Source: Alistipes megaguti
Lineage (GTDB): Bacteria > Bacteroidota > Bacteroidia > Bacteroidales > Rikenellaceae
Reading direction: 5' to 3'
DNA: 64,000 bases
NCBI RefSeq assembly: GCF_900604385.1
Contig: NZ_LR027382.1
Location: 434,001 to 498,000, forward strand
In this document: piece after piece, positions 1 through 7,887 of the stretch
How the letters are laid out: the number at the start of each line of letters is the position of its first letter
Numbering within the stretch: the stretch's first letter is position 1
Notes under the pieces: model-generated
Database searches by the model: none
Seen by the model: only the letters and a program-made list of their open reading frames with translations
What the model was told of the DNA's origin: nothing
Translations under genes and position numbers: made by a program

Positions 1-210
1 GATGGATTCGATGCCTTTGAGTAGCTGAGCCAGCTTCTCGTCACCCCGTTCGGCGGCCTGACGGCTCATCATGCGCATCATTTTGCGCTCCAGCTGTACG
101 CTGGAAAATCCCGGGCTCTTCGCGTAACGATCGAAGAAGCGCCACGATACGTTCTGTGCCCCGCACAGAAGGGGCAGAACGATCAACAGCAACAACAGAA
201 TCCGTTTCAT
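1..210 (-). CDS. DUF4252-like secreted protein (partial, runs off the window)
   Basis: Only the first 70 codons are present and the frame is open to the window edge. Residues 1-18 form a signal peptide (MKRILLLLLIVLPLLCGAQ). The next part, with FFDRYAKSPGFSSVQLERKMMRMM, resembles the start of DUF4252 proteins, which are small exported Bacteroidetes proteins of unknown role. It starts 12 nt after the stop of the outer-membrane protein gene and is the fourth gene of the sigma-factor operon. DUF4252 genes are often found beside ECF sigma/anti-sigma pairs. The family call is from pattern memory on a fragment. Confidence 0.7.
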   Translation of the reverse strand, partial: MKRILLLLLIVLPLLCGAQNVSWRFFDRYAKSPGFSSVQLERKMMRMMSRQAAERGDEKLAQLLKGIESI

Positions 211-222
211 GACACCCGCTCC

Positions 223-1134
223 TTACATGTCTATGCAAAAACCGATCGACAGCGGACAGAGCTCCGGACCGACATGCGACTCAAAGAGCGGAGTCACGCT
301 GTAGCGCACGTAAACACCGACGGTGTGATAGGCAATGGCCGCCCCTACGCCGAAACGGAAGGTATTCACCCCCGCCAGCGAATTTTTCACCTTGGGGCGC
401 TTGTAGATGGCATTGGCTCCCATCGTAAAGTCGAAGTAACCGGTCAGAGCCACCGACAGATTCCGCGCGGCGCGGCACGAAAAGGTCAGCGGAACCCCCA
501 GCGACGTGACGCGGAGTTTCGATTTGTCGGCCGGCTCGTCGAGCGCAACGGGAACGACCGTTCCGGCCTCGTTTCCGAGCGTGACCGAAGTGTCCGACAG
601 GCGGTAGTTGTCGATCGTATAGCGCAGACCGGTCGAGAAGCGGAAGAGCCGCCGGCGCCCCATCTCGACGTTCAATCCGATGAGGGTCGAGGAGAGGTGG
701 AACGATTTGCCGTTGCGCAGATCGAAGAAGCCCGCCTCGCCCGCAGGGTAGGCGCCGTAGCCGAGGCCCGTCGGGATGATGAAGCCGTACTCCGAGCCGG
801 AGAGCAGCGTCGGCGAGACCCGTGAGCGCGGTTTATCGGGATCGGCAGGACGCAGCCACTCGTCCGAGGAGCCCGAAAGCGTGATGCCGAAGCCGGCCAC
901 CTCGAGCACCACCTCCCCCTCGTCGGACGAAGACCGCAACACGGCAAGCTGCGTTTCGACCGGATCGAAGCGTGCAAGGCTGTCGCGACGGTCGACCGAC
1001 AGCGAATCAGCCATCATCTGTCGGGCAACCGGCCGCCGGGTCGAATCGTCGAATGTCCGGCCCGCAACCGGGCCGATCGAAGCCACGGTCCATACGAGAA
1101 CCGCAGCCGGAAGGAGCTTGTATCGCATATTCAT
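223..1134 (-). CDS. Outer-membrane beta-barrel-type protein
   Basis: This 303-residue protein has an N-terminal signal peptide (about residues 1-25). Its C-terminal two thirds are rich in short alternating hydrophobic/aromatic strands, such as GYGAYPAGEAGFFDLRNG and FRFGVGAAIAYHTVGVYVRY, as in small outer-membrane barrels (PorT/OmpW-like). It starts 21 nt after the anti-sigma gene on the same strand, so it is probably co-transcribed with the sigma factor and may be its regulatory target. An in-frame second ATG (residue 3, position 1128) could also be the start. No specific ligand or function can be assigned. Confidence 0.65.
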   Translation of the reverse strand: MNMRYKLLPAAVLVWTVASIGPVAGRTFDDSTRRPVARQMMADSLSVDRRDSLARFDPVETQLAVLRSSSDEGEVVLEVAGFGITLSGSSDEWLRPADPDKPRSRVSPTLLSGSEYGFIIPTGLGYGAYPAGEAGFFDLRNGKSFHLSSTLIGLNVEMGRRRLFRFSTGLRYTIDNYRLSDTSVTLGNEAGTVVPVALDEPADKSKLRVTSLGVPLTFSCRAARNLSVALTGYFDFTMGANAIYKRPKVKNSLAGVNTFRFGVGAAIAYHTVGVYVRYSVTPLFESHVGPELCPLSIGFCIDM

Positions 1135-1155
1135 ATCCAGGTTTGATTACGGGTT

Positions 1156-1599
1156 TCACTTCTGATCGTCCATCCACACGTCGAGCAGCCGGTCCGGGGC
1201 ATCGAGTGCCGCGAAGGCGTCGAAATAGGCCGTCGTCTGCAGGGCCTCCTCCCGGTCGTAGACCGGCCGGCCGTCGATGTAGCAGTAGGGTTTGCGCAGC
1301 ACGCCCGCTCCGAGAATGACACCCAACGCCACCACAGCGGCTGCCGCGATCGTCCAGCGGACCGCCATCCGACGCCGGCGTGACCCTCCCGGTGCCGGAA
1401 GGCGCGACGCCGCCGACTCGGGCATTCGCTCCGCGGCCAATGCCTCGAAGCCCTCGAACAGCAGCGAAAGATCGCGCTGCGATGCGGTACTCCCCTCCTC
1501 ACGGAGCCATTCGCGCAGTTCGCGCTCCTCGGCCTCCGAGGTCCGGGCCTCGGTCCAGCGACCGGCCAGTTGCTCAATGCGTTTTTGTCGTTCGTTCAT
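1156..1599 (-). CDS. Putative anti-sigma factor (single-TM)
   Basis: This 147-residue protein has a charged, helical N-terminal cytoplasmic region (residues 1-77, many E/R), one membrane segment (about 79-101, preceded by RRRR) and a short periplasmic tail. That is the layout of membrane anti-sigma factors. Its start lies 26 nt inside the 3' end of the sigma-factor gene, which implies translational coupling and a matched ratio of the two products. No zinc-binding HxxxCxxC motif is present, so it is not a ZAS-type anti-sigma. The role is inferred from topology and gene order. Confidence 0.6.
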   Translation of the reverse strand: MNERQKRIEQLAGRWTEARTSEAEERELREWLREEGSTASQRDLSLLFEGFEALAAERMPESAASRLPAPGGSRRRRMAVRWTIAAAAVVALGVILGAGVLRKPYCYIDGRPVYDREEALQTTAYFDAFAALDAPDRLLDVWMDDQK

Positions 1600-2092
1600 C
1601 GTTCATCAGTTTTTGCAGAATTCCACGAAGGGCCGCCCGCCCCCGCGAGAGAATCACCCGCACCTGCGCCTCGCCGCAGCCGATCACCTCGGCAATCTCA
1701 CACGTCCGGAAACCCTCGATCTCCTTCAGGTGGATTACCTCGCGCTGCCGCTCGGGCAGCGAGGCCATGGCCCGCCGCACCACCTCGCGAGCCTCCCAAC
1801 GCTGTGCGACGGACTCCGTCACCCACTCCGAAGAGGCCTTCACCTGCGCCAACCGCCGTACGTCGGCCTGACGCCGGCGCAACAGATCACAGCAGCGGTT
1901 GCGAACGGCCGTCATCACGAAAGCCCCGACGTGCTGCGGCAGCTCCATCCGCTCGCGGTCGCGCCACATCCGCTCCAGCAGATCGTGGACCACATCCTCC
2001 GCCTCGGCCGACGAGAGCACCAGACTCTGCGCATAGCGGAACATACGGTCGCGGAGCGGCATGACCAAACGGATGAATTCGGATTCCTTCAT
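1574..2092 (-). CDS. ECF-type RNA polymerase sigma-70 factor
   Basis: This 172-residue protein has region 2 at about residues 10-75 (FRYAQSLVLSSAEAEDVVHDLLERMW, then VRNRCCDLLRRR) and region 4 at about 110-165 (LPERQREVIHLKEIEGF, CEIAEVIG, VRVILSRGRAALR). This is the standard two-domain ECF layout. I chose the internal ATG at 2092 (MKESEFIRLV). The longer frame to 2179 adds 29 residues that do not look like a sigma factor. It heads the minus-strand operon with the overlapping anti-sigma gene. Only a weak promoter match was seen upstream. Confidence 0.9.
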   Translation of the reverse strand: MKESEFIRLVMPLRDRMFRYAQSLVLSSAEAEDVVHDLLERMWRDRERMELPQHVGAFVMTAVRNRCCDLLRRRQADVRRLAQVKASSEWVTESVAQRWEAREVVRRAMASLPERQREVIHLKEIEGFRTCEIAEVIGCGEAQVRVILSRGRAALRGILQKLMNDERTTKTH

Positions 2093-2216
2093 GATACCTG
2101 TTAGACGAACTCGACGGGCAAAACGCAACATCGGAAGTCCAAATATCGCTATTTTTCCATCAAAACAGGACACGAACAACCCCTTAAGCAGAAAAATTCA
2201 AAAAAACAGGTACTTT

Positions 2217-2263
2217 GTATTGCACAATACTAAAATATGTTTTATATTTGCAATACCAAAATA
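2217..2263 (+). promoter_or_regulatory. Promoter and operator-like repeats of the PspC/PadR operon
   Basis: The -33 element is TTG at 2220-2222 and the -7 element is TATATTTG at 2243-2250, with a 20-nt spacer. A perfect dyad GTATTG-CA-CAATAC (2217-2230) covers the -33 element. The sequence CAATACTAAAATA (2225-2237) recurs as CAATACCAAAATA (2251-2263), one mismatch, just after the -7 element. Repeats on both sides of a promoter suggest a repressor site. The PadR regulator encoded by the third gene of the operon is the obvious candidate. Confidence 0.7.
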
Positions 2264-2303
2264 GTAAAACCTGCAAAATCATCCGGCAAAAGCCGTATCG
2301 ATC

Positions 2304-2783
2304 ATGAAAGAGACCATCCACGTAAACATCGGCTCCATGGCCTTCACCCTCGACGAGGATGCCTATCGAGTTTTGGACCGTTACTTCGCCGACATCCGCA
2401 GCCGGCTGCCCGAAGAGGACACCGAAACGATGGCCGACATCGAGAGCCGTGTGGCGGAAATCTTCCGCGAACGGGTCTCATCGCCCATGCGCGTCATCTC
2501 GCTCGAGGTGGTTCGCGCCACGATGGCCCAGATGGGTTCACCGGCCGACTTCGGCGAGCCACGCACCCCGACCGGCGACACCGGCAAAGCTGCCGTGAGA
2601 CACCTCTACCGCTCGCGCAGCAACCGTTCGATTGCCGGCATCTGCGGAGGCCTGGCCGACTTTTTCGATGCCGATGCGACGATGATCCGGCTGTTGACAC
2701 TGCTGCTGGTTCTCTTCGGCGGGCTCTCGATCTGGGCCTACATCATCCTCTGGATCGTCATACCCGAAGAGCCGCTCCGCTAA
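2304..2783 (+). CDS. PspC domain protein with N-terminal helical domain
   Basis: This 159-residue protein has an N-terminal cytoplasmic domain (about 1-85) that is also found at the start of the 440-residue PspC protein at 4289-5611. Shared signatures are AFTLDEDAY, ADIESR and AQMGS. A C-terminal PspC domain follows (about 100-159; YRSRSNRSIAGICGGLADFF, then a membrane helix ending in WIVIPEE). PspC proteins sit in the inner membrane and take part in envelope-stress responses. It is the first gene of a five-gene operon with its own promoter. Confidence 0.85.
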   Translation: MKETIHVNIGSMAFTLDEDAYRVLDRYFADIRSRLPEEDTETMADIESRVAEIFRERVSSPMRVISLEVVRATMAQMGSPADFGEPRTPTGDTGKAAVRHLYRSRSNRSIAGICGGLADFFDADATMIRLLTLLLVLFGGLSIWAYIILWIVIPEEPLR

Positions 2784-2803
2784 TTACCCGAAAAACCGAA
2801 AAC

Positions 2804-3019
2804 ATGATGACCGCAAATCAAAAACGCCACCTGTACCGATCCCGCAACGAACGCATCATCGCCGGCATCTGCGGAGGCCTGGCCGACTACTTCGGCCTGA
2901 AGGTCTTCAACGTCCGCCTGGCCCTGTTGCTACTGATCCTCTTCGCGGGACTCTCGCTCTGGGTCTACATCATCCTCTGGCTGATCGTGCCCCTGGAGCC
3001 CAACCGTCAAACGCTCTGA
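2804..3019 (+). CDS. Small PspC domain membrane protein
   Basis: This 71-residue protein is almost entirely a PspC domain: YRSRNERIIAGICGGLADYF followed by one hydrophobic helix (about 37-63) ending in WLIVPLEP. I chose the ATG at 2804. A longer in-frame extension upstream only overlaps the previous gene in another frame. It lies 20 nt after the first PspC gene and 3 nt before padR. It closely resembles the C-terminal half of the preceding protein, so a tandem duplication with loss of the N-terminal domain is likely. Confidence 0.85.
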   Translation: MMTANQKRHLYRSRNERIIAGICGGLADYFGLKVFNVRLALLLLILFAGLSLWVYIILWLIVPLEPNRQTL

Positions 3020-3022
3020 ACC

Positions 3023-3364
3023 ATGGCTGAAGACAACGTCAAGGCGCAAATGCGCAAGGGAATCCTGGAGTACTGCATCCTCGCCATCCTCTCCCGCGGG
3101 GATTCGTATGCTCCGAAGATCATCGCCGAACTCAAACAGGCCGAGATGATCGTCGTCGAGGGTACGCTCTACCCGATCCTCACCCGGCAGAAAAATGCCG
3201 GACTGCTCACCTATCGCTGGGAAGAGTCGCCGCAGGGCCCTCCCCGCAAATACTATTCGCTCACACCCAAGGGCGAGGAGTATCTCCGCACGCTCGACCA
3301 GGCGTGGAACGAACTCGTCGAACAGATCCGACGGATCCGCCACGGTATCGACAACAACGAATAA
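3023..3364 (+). CDS. PadR family transcriptional regulator
   Basis: This 113-residue winged-helix protein carries the PadR signature MRKGILEYCILAILSRGDSY, the recognition helix region KIIAELKQAEMIVVEGTLYP, and a wing with PRKYYSLTPKGEEYL. Proteins of this short (subfamily 2) type have a single C-terminal dimerisation helix. The start is 3 nt after the small PspC gene, so the two are translationally linked. It most likely represses its own operon through the repeats at 2217-2263. That last point is inference. Confidence 0.92.
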   Translation: MAEDNVKAQMRKGILEYCILAILSRGDSYAPKIIAELKQAEMIVVEGTLYPILTRQKNAGLLTYRWEESPQGPPRKYYSLTPKGEEYLRTLDQAWNELVEQIRRIRHGIDNNE

Positions 3365-3388
3365 CCCACTCGATAAAAACGGACAATC

Positions 3389-4231
3389 ATGAAGAAATTT
3401 CTTTGGATAATCACTCCGATCGTCCTGCTGGTGGTCGTCTGCACCGTCTGTCACGCAGCTCCCCTCGGGAATAAAGAGACCGAACAGATCGTCACGAAGG
3501 AGATCCCGGTGCCCGATTTCGACGCCGTCAACGCTTCGCGCACCGTGAAGGTCATCCTCACGGCGCAGGGCGACAAGATCCGCATCACCGCCAACGAAGA
3601 ATTGCAGGATCAGGTGATCGTCAAGGCCGAAGAGAACGATCTGACAATCACGATCGACCCGCAGATCAAATCGATCGGCAAGGGGGAGGTCACGGTAACC
3701 GTACCCGTCGCCGGGCGGACGCTCCGCAAACTGACGGCCTCGAGTGCCGCCCGGATCTCGGCTCCGGAGCTCACGCTCGAAACCTCGGACCTGCTGGTCA
3801 AGGCCTCGAGCGCCGCCAAAATCGAGACCTCGGTCAAGGCCGGCTCGTGCAGCATCGACGCTTCGAGCGCCGCTGACATCGATCTGACGGTCAAGGCCGC
3901 CACGTGCAACATCGAGGCATCGAGTGCCGCCAATGTCCGCGCCGATATCCAATCGGAGTCGTGCACGGCCGACGCCTCGAGTGCCGCCGGAATCACGCTC
4001 AAGGGCCTCACGGAGTACTTCGAGAGCGGAAACAGTTCGGCCGGCAAGGTCAACGCCTCGGAACTGACCGCACAGCGGGTCGACGTCACGGCCTCGAGCG
4101 GTTCGAAGACCTCGGTGAACTGCACCGAGAGCCTCAAAGCCTCGGCCTCGAGCGGCGCCGGAATCCGCTACACGGGCGACTGCCAGGTCGAAGCCTCGAA
4201 ATCGAGCGGCGGCAGCATCCGCAGAAAATAA
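3389..4231 (+). CDS. Head-GIN (DUF2807) domain secreted protein
   Basis: This 280-residue protein has an N-terminal signal peptide (1-23) and a GIN/DUF2807 beta-helix domain. The domain is recognised by regular ASSAA turns: TASSAA, KASSAA, DASSAA, EASSAA, DASSAA. They recur about every 19 residues from about residue 112 to 210. The DNA shows the matching degenerate repeat (gcctcgagtgccgcc-like). These proteins are probably periplasmic or cell-surface and have no defined biochemical role. Co-transcription with padR and pspC genes is a common Bacteroidetes arrangement. It lies 24 nt after padR. Confidence 0.85.
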   Translation: MKKFLWIITPIVLLVVVCTVCHAAPLGNKETEQIVTKEIPVPDFDAVNASRTVKVILTAQGDKIRITANEELQDQVIVKAEENDLTITIDPQIKSIGKGEVTVTVPVAGRTLRKLTASSAARISAPELTLETSDLLVKASSAAKIETSVKAGSCSIDASSAADIDLTVKAATCNIEASSAANVRADIQSESCTADASSAAGITLKGLTEYFESGNSSAGKVNASELTAQRVDVTASSGSKTSVNCTESLKASASSGAGIRYTGDCQVEASKSSGGSIRRK

Positions 4232-4288
4232 GGGGCCGGCATCCGTAAAAATATCCGCTAACAACCCATCCGCACACAAGCCAAAGTC

Positions 4289-5611
4289 ATGAAAGAAGTC
4301 AAGAAATGCAGCATCTCGGGCGTGGCCTTCACCATGGACGTCGATGCCTATGAGGCCCTGGACACCTACCTCGAAAGCCTCAAGAAGAGCTATCAGGATA
4401 CACCCGACGGCGCGGAGATCGTCGCCGACATCGAGGCCCGCATCGCCGAACTGATCCTCTCGGCGCAGGACAACACCCGTGTGGTCGAAAAACCGCTCAT
4501 CCTGGACATCATCGCCCAGATGGGCTCGGCCGAGGACATCTCCGACGAGAGCTCGGACCGCGACCTGCAGTACGAGACTCCGCGCATCCCGCGCCGCCTC
4601 TACCGCGATACGGCCAATGCCAAACTCGGAGGTGTCTGCGCCGGCATCGGCAAATATTTCGACATCGATCCGGTCTGGGTACGACTGATCCTCTTCCTGC
4701 CGATGCTGCTGAGCTGTCTGGGCGGCATTCCGTTCCTCTACTGGTTCGGTCCGCTGTTCGGCAACCTCTTCGGCATCTTCCTGATCTGCTACTTCATCAT
4801 GTGGTTTGCCGTCCCGGCCGCCCGCACCGCCCGCCAGAAACTCGAAATGAACGGCGAACGGATCACCGCCCAGTCCATCAGCGAGGTCACCGCCGCTTCG
4901 GCCAACAACGATCCCGATGCCAAAGCTAAACCGATCGTCGCCGAAGCCGTCTCGATGTTCGGCAAGATCGTGCTGATCCTGCTGAAGATCTTCGCCGGAA
5001 TCCTCGTCTTCGGACTCATCATGGGAGCCTGCGCCCTGGTCATCGGGCTCTTCGCCCTGCTGATCGGAGGCCCGGAGCTGCTGCAGCTGGGCAAACTGGC
5101 CGACTTCTCGCTCTGGGTTCCGATTCTGGGGATCTTCATCGTCCTGATTCCGGTCACCCTGATGATCTACGTGCTGATGTGCCTGATCGCCTCGCGCAAA
5201 CCCAGCGCAAAGAGCGTGCTGATCATCTTCCTGGCGTGGATCGTCTCGATCATCGCCTGCTCGGTGATCGCCATCCGCGAAAACGCCAGCGACAAGATCC
5301 GCCAGAAAAAAGCCGCCGTCGAACAGATCTTCCGCAGCCCGCTGATCATCAACGGCGACACCACGACGCTCGAACAACTGCTCGAGGATTACGACGAGGA
5401 GAGCGTCATCGAGGAGGGACGCCAGCTGCTGCACATCGCCGTGCCCTCGCAGTCGATCGACATTACGGTCAACAAGAACGAGGGCGAACTGAAGGTCAAC
5501 GCCGACGGCCAGGAGGTTCTGATCCGTGCCGGCCAACAGACCGGCGAAACGGAGGAGAGCCCGGCGGCCGACTCGACACGAAAGAAACTCCCGGCATCCG
5601 AGACGAGATAA
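4289..5611 (+). CDS. Large PspC domain membrane protein
   Basis: This 440-residue protein has the same N-terminal domain as the first gene (1-90), a PspC domain at about 105-175 (YRDTANAKLGGVCAGIGKYF, ending in WFAVPAA), then further membrane helices at about 225-260, 270-300 and 305-330. The C-terminal region (about 335-440) is soluble and probably periplasmic. It is the last gene of the PspC/PadR operon and is followed by a strong stem-loop. Its envelope-stress role is inferred from the family. Confidence 0.85.
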   Translation: MKEVKKCSISGVAFTMDVDAYEALDTYLESLKKSYQDTPDGAEIVADIEARIAELILSAQDNTRVVEKPLILDIIAQMGSAEDISDESSDRDLQYETPRIPRRLYRDTANAKLGGVCAGIGKYFDIDPVWVRLILFLPMLLSCLGGIPFLYWFGPLFGNLFGIFLICYFIMWFAVPAARTARQKLEMNGERITAQSISEVTAASANNDPDAKAKPIVAEAVSMFGKIVLILLKIFAGILVFGLIMGACALVIGLFALLIGGPELLQLGKLADFSLWVPILGIFIVLIPVTLMIYVLMCLIASRKPSAKSVLIIFLAWIVSIIACSVIAIRENASDKIRQKKAAVEQIFRSPLIINGDTTTLEQLLEDYDEESVIEEGRQLLHIAVPSQSIDITVNKNEGELKVNADGQEVLIRAGQQTGETEESPAADSTRKKLPASETR

Positions 5612-5633
5612 TCTGCCACACAATCCGCCACAC

Positions 5634-5677
5634 AAGGGAGAAGAGCCGCCCCGACGGGTCGCTTTTCTCCCTTCAAT
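5634..5677 (+). terminator. Stem-loop terminator after the PspC operon
   Basis: The arms AAGGGAGAAGAGC (5634-5646) and GCTTTTCTCCCTT (5661-5673) pair over 13 positions with one G-U wobble and a 14-nt loop. A short T-rich stretch follows. The hairpin lies 22 nt after the stop of the 440-residue PspC gene and before the pfkA promoter. Confidence 0.7.
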
Positions 5678-5690
5678 TTTGGCTGCATCT

Positions 5691-5721
5691 TTGAAAAATA
5701 CTGAAAAAATAACTACCTTTG
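5691..5721 (+). promoter_or_regulatory. pfkA promoter (Bacteroidetes type)
   Basis: TTG at 5691-5693 (part of CTTTG) and TACCTTTG at 5714-5721 are separated by 20 nt, matching the -33/-7 consensus of the primary sigma factor in this phylum. The pfkA start codon is 29 nt further on. Confidence 0.8.
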
Positions 5722-5750
5722 ACCGGTTTTGTTTTACAACAAGTGAGAGT

Positions 5751-6731
5751 ATGGGAGGTAACAAATGTATCGGCATTCTGACCTCCGGAGGCGATGCCCC
5801 CGGCATGAATGCCGCAATTCGGGCCGTAACGCGCAGCGCCATCTACAACGGCTTTACCGTGAAGGGTATCATGCGTGGATACAAGGGTTTGGTCTTCAAC
5901 GAAATCGTTGAGTTCAAATCGCAGAGTGTCAGCAACATCATCCAGATGGGCGGAACGATCCTCAAGACGGCCCGCTGCAAGGAGTTCATGACCGCCGAAG
6001 GCCGCAAGATGGCCTACGACAACATGGTGGCCGCAGGAATCGACACGCTGGTGGTGATCGGCGGCGACGGCTCGCTGACCGGTGCCACCATCTTCGCCGA
6101 AGAGTACAACGTCCCGATCGTCGGTCTCCCCGGCACGATCGACAACGATCTGGGCGGCACCGACTCGACCATCGGCTATGACACGGCCCTGAACACCATC
6201 ATGCAGGCCGTCGACAAACTGCGCGATACGGCTTCGAGCCACGAACGCCTCTTCTTCGTCGAGGTCATGGGCCACACGGCCGGCTATCTGGCCCTGAACA
6301 GCGCCATCGCCACCGGTTCAGAAGCAGCCATCATCCCCGAAATGGAGACCGAGGTCGACCAGCTGGCCGAACTCATCAACCACGGATTCCGCAAAAGCAA
6401 AAACTCGGCCATCGTCATCGTCGCCGAAAACCCCAAGACGGGTGGCGCCACGGCCCTGGCCGAACGTGTCAAGAAGGAGTTCCCGCAGTACGACGCCCGC
6501 GTCACGATCCTGGGCCACATCCAACGCGGAGGTTCGCCGACGGCCGTCGACCGCATCCTCGCCTCGCGTATGGGCGAAGCCGCCATCGAGGCCATCCTCG
6601 ACGGTCAGCGCAACGTGATGATCGGTACGATGAACGGCAAGATCGTCTATGTTCCCTTCGCCAAGGCCATCAAGCACAACAAGGGGATCGATCGCAGCGA
6701 TCTGGATCTGGTAAAAATTCTTTCGATCTAA
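5751..6731 (+). CDS. pfkA: ATP-dependent 6-phosphofructokinase
   Basis: This 326-residue cytoplasmic glycolytic enzyme phosphorylates fructose 6-phosphate to fructose 1,6-bisphosphate. Family motifs are GILTSGGDAPGMNAAIR near the start, GGDGSLTGA (ATP site), GTIDNDLGGTDSTIGYDTA (catalytic Asp in the TIDND segment) and HIQRGGSPTAVDR. The Gly of GGDGS at the ATP site fits an ATP-using rather than PPi-using enzyme. I chose the ATG at 5751, just downstream of a good promoter. The longer open frame upstream has no family similarity. It lies 34 nt before the PfkB-type kinase gene. Confidence 0.96.
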   Translation: MGGNKCIGILTSGGDAPGMNAAIRAVTRSAIYNGFTVKGIMRGYKGLVFNEIVEFKSQSVSNIIQMGGTILKTARCKEFMTAEGRKMAYDNMVAAGIDTLVVIGGDGSLTGATIFAEEYNVPIVGLPGTIDNDLGGTDSTIGYDTALNTIMQAVDKLRDTASSHERLFFVEVMGHTAGYLALNSAIATGSEAAIIPEMETEVDQLAELINHGFRKSKNSAIVIVAENPKTGGATALAERVKKEFPQYDARVTILGHIQRGGSPTAVDRILASRMGEAAIEAILDGQRNVMIGTMNGKIVYVPFAKAIKHNKGIDRSDLDLVKILSI

Positions 6732-6765
6732 TCCGGGCCGGCGTGCGGCCCCGCAACTCAAACCC

Positions 6766-7800
6766 ATGAACTTCAACGAGAGACCCGAACACCGACGCAT
6801 CAAGCGCGTCATCGGAATCGGCAATGCCCTCACGGACATGCTGGTCAACCTGAAAACCGACTCCGTACTGGGACGGTTCAAACTGGCCAAAGGCTCGATG
6901 AGTCTGGTGGACACCCGTCTGCAGACCGAAATCTCGAAATCGGTCGCCGGACTTCCCTACTCGCTTTCGCTCGGAGGCTCGGCCGGAAACACCATCCGCG
7001 CCATGGCCCAACTGGGTTGCAGCGTGGGGTTCATCGGCAAGGTGGGCCCCGACACCACGGGCGACTTCTTCGTGCAGGCGCTGGAGAATCTGGGCATCGA
7101 ACCGATCATCTTCCGTGGACAGGAGCGTTCGGGCAAATGCGTGTCGCTGATCTCGGCCGACGGTGAGCGGACGATGATCACCCATTTGGGTGCGGCACTG
7201 GAGCTCTCGGCCGAAGAGATCGAACCGACGATCTTCGACGGCTACGACTGCCTCTATGTCGAGGGCTACCTGGTCCAGAACCACGACCTGATCCTCAAGA
7301 CCGCCCGCACGGCCAAGGAGTGCGGGCTGAAGGTGGCCATCGACCTGGCCAGCTTCAACATCGTGGCCGAGAACCTCGAGTTCCTCCGTACGCTGGTCCA
7401 CGAACACGTCGATATCGTCTTCGCCAACGAGGAGGAGGCCAAGACCTTCACCTGCGAGGCCGAACCGCTCAATGCCCTGCAGCAGATCTCGGAGATGTGC
7501 GAACTGGCCGTCGTGAAGATCGGCACCAAAGGGGCGATGATCAAACAGGGCGACGAGGTGGTCCACGTGGGCATCATGGCCGCGGCCAAGCGGGTCGACA
7601 CGACGGGTGCCGGCGACTTCTATGCCGCCGGATTCCTCGCGGGACTCTGCGACGGGCTTTCGCTCCGACAGTGCGGCACGATCGGTGCCATCACGGCCGG
7701 CAAGGTAATCGAAGTCGTGGGCACGACCTTCGGCGAAGAGGCCTGGGAGGAGATCTACCAGCTGGTCAACAAGGTCAAGCACGAAAAATACCTCTTCTGA
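6766..7800 (+). CDS. PfkB-family kinase, adenosine-kinase-like
   Basis: This 344-residue ribokinase/PfkB-fold kinase has the N-terminal glycine motif GGSAGNTIRAMAQLG (about residues 65-80) and the C-terminal signature DTTGAGDFYAAGF with the catalytic Asp (about residues 280-292). Overall it matches the Bacteroidetes proteins annotated as adenosine kinase (VIGIGNALTDMLV at the start). The true substrate could be adenosine or a sugar. It is not close to a 2-keto-3-deoxygluconate kinase, so it probably does not serve the alginate locus. It follows pfkA by 34 nt and may share its promoter. Confidence 0.85.
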   Translation: MNFNERPEHRRIKRVIGIGNALTDMLVNLKTDSVLGRFKLAKGSMSLVDTRLQTEISKSVAGLPYSLSLGGSAGNTIRAMAQLGCSVGFIGKVGPDTTGDFFVQALENLGIEPIIFRGQERSGKCVSLISADGERTMITHLGAALELSAEEIEPTIFDGYDCLYVEGYLVQNHDLILKTARTAKECGLKVAIDLASFNIVAENLEFLRTLVHEHVDIVFANEEEAKTFTCEAEPLNALQQISEMCELAVVKIGTKGAMIKQGDEVVHVGIMAAAKRVDTTGAGDFYAAGFLAGLCDGLSLRQCGTIGAITAGKVIEVVGTTFGEEAWEEIYQLVNKVKHEKYLF

Positions 7801-7829
7801 CCCGTACGCATCATTCATAACCCGCTACC

Positions 7830-7873
7830 AAAATGACAATAAATCTCGATATGACGGGGTTTATTGTCATTTT
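7830..7873. repeat. Perfect 14-bp inverted repeat before the NUDIX gene
   Basis: AAAATGACAATAAA (7830-7843) and TTTATTGTCATTTT (7860-7873) are exact reverse complements around a 16-nt loop. The hairpin is AT-rich, in sharp contrast to the GC-rich kinase gene upstream, and ends 14 nt before the chosen start at 7888. It could be a weak terminator for the kinase transcript, a leader hairpin, or a dimeric-repressor site for the NUDIX gene. Confidence 0.8.
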
Positions 7874-7887
7874 CAATCTTTCGCGCA

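Noticed and set aside
3720..4130. Repeat array inside the GIN gene as a mobile or CRISPR-like repeat
   Set aside because: The roughly 57-60-nt periodicity encodes ASSAA turns of a beta-helix and is explained by protein structure.
2930..5842. 970-residue open frame on the minus strand
   Set aside because: It is antisense to padR, the GIN gene and the large PspC gene, all of which have clear family motifs. The frame itself has none.
6766..7800. 2-keto-3-deoxygluconate kinase to complete the alginate path
   Set aside because: The PfkB protein resembles adenosine kinase-type proteins, sits with pfkA, and is outside the PUL with no shared operator.
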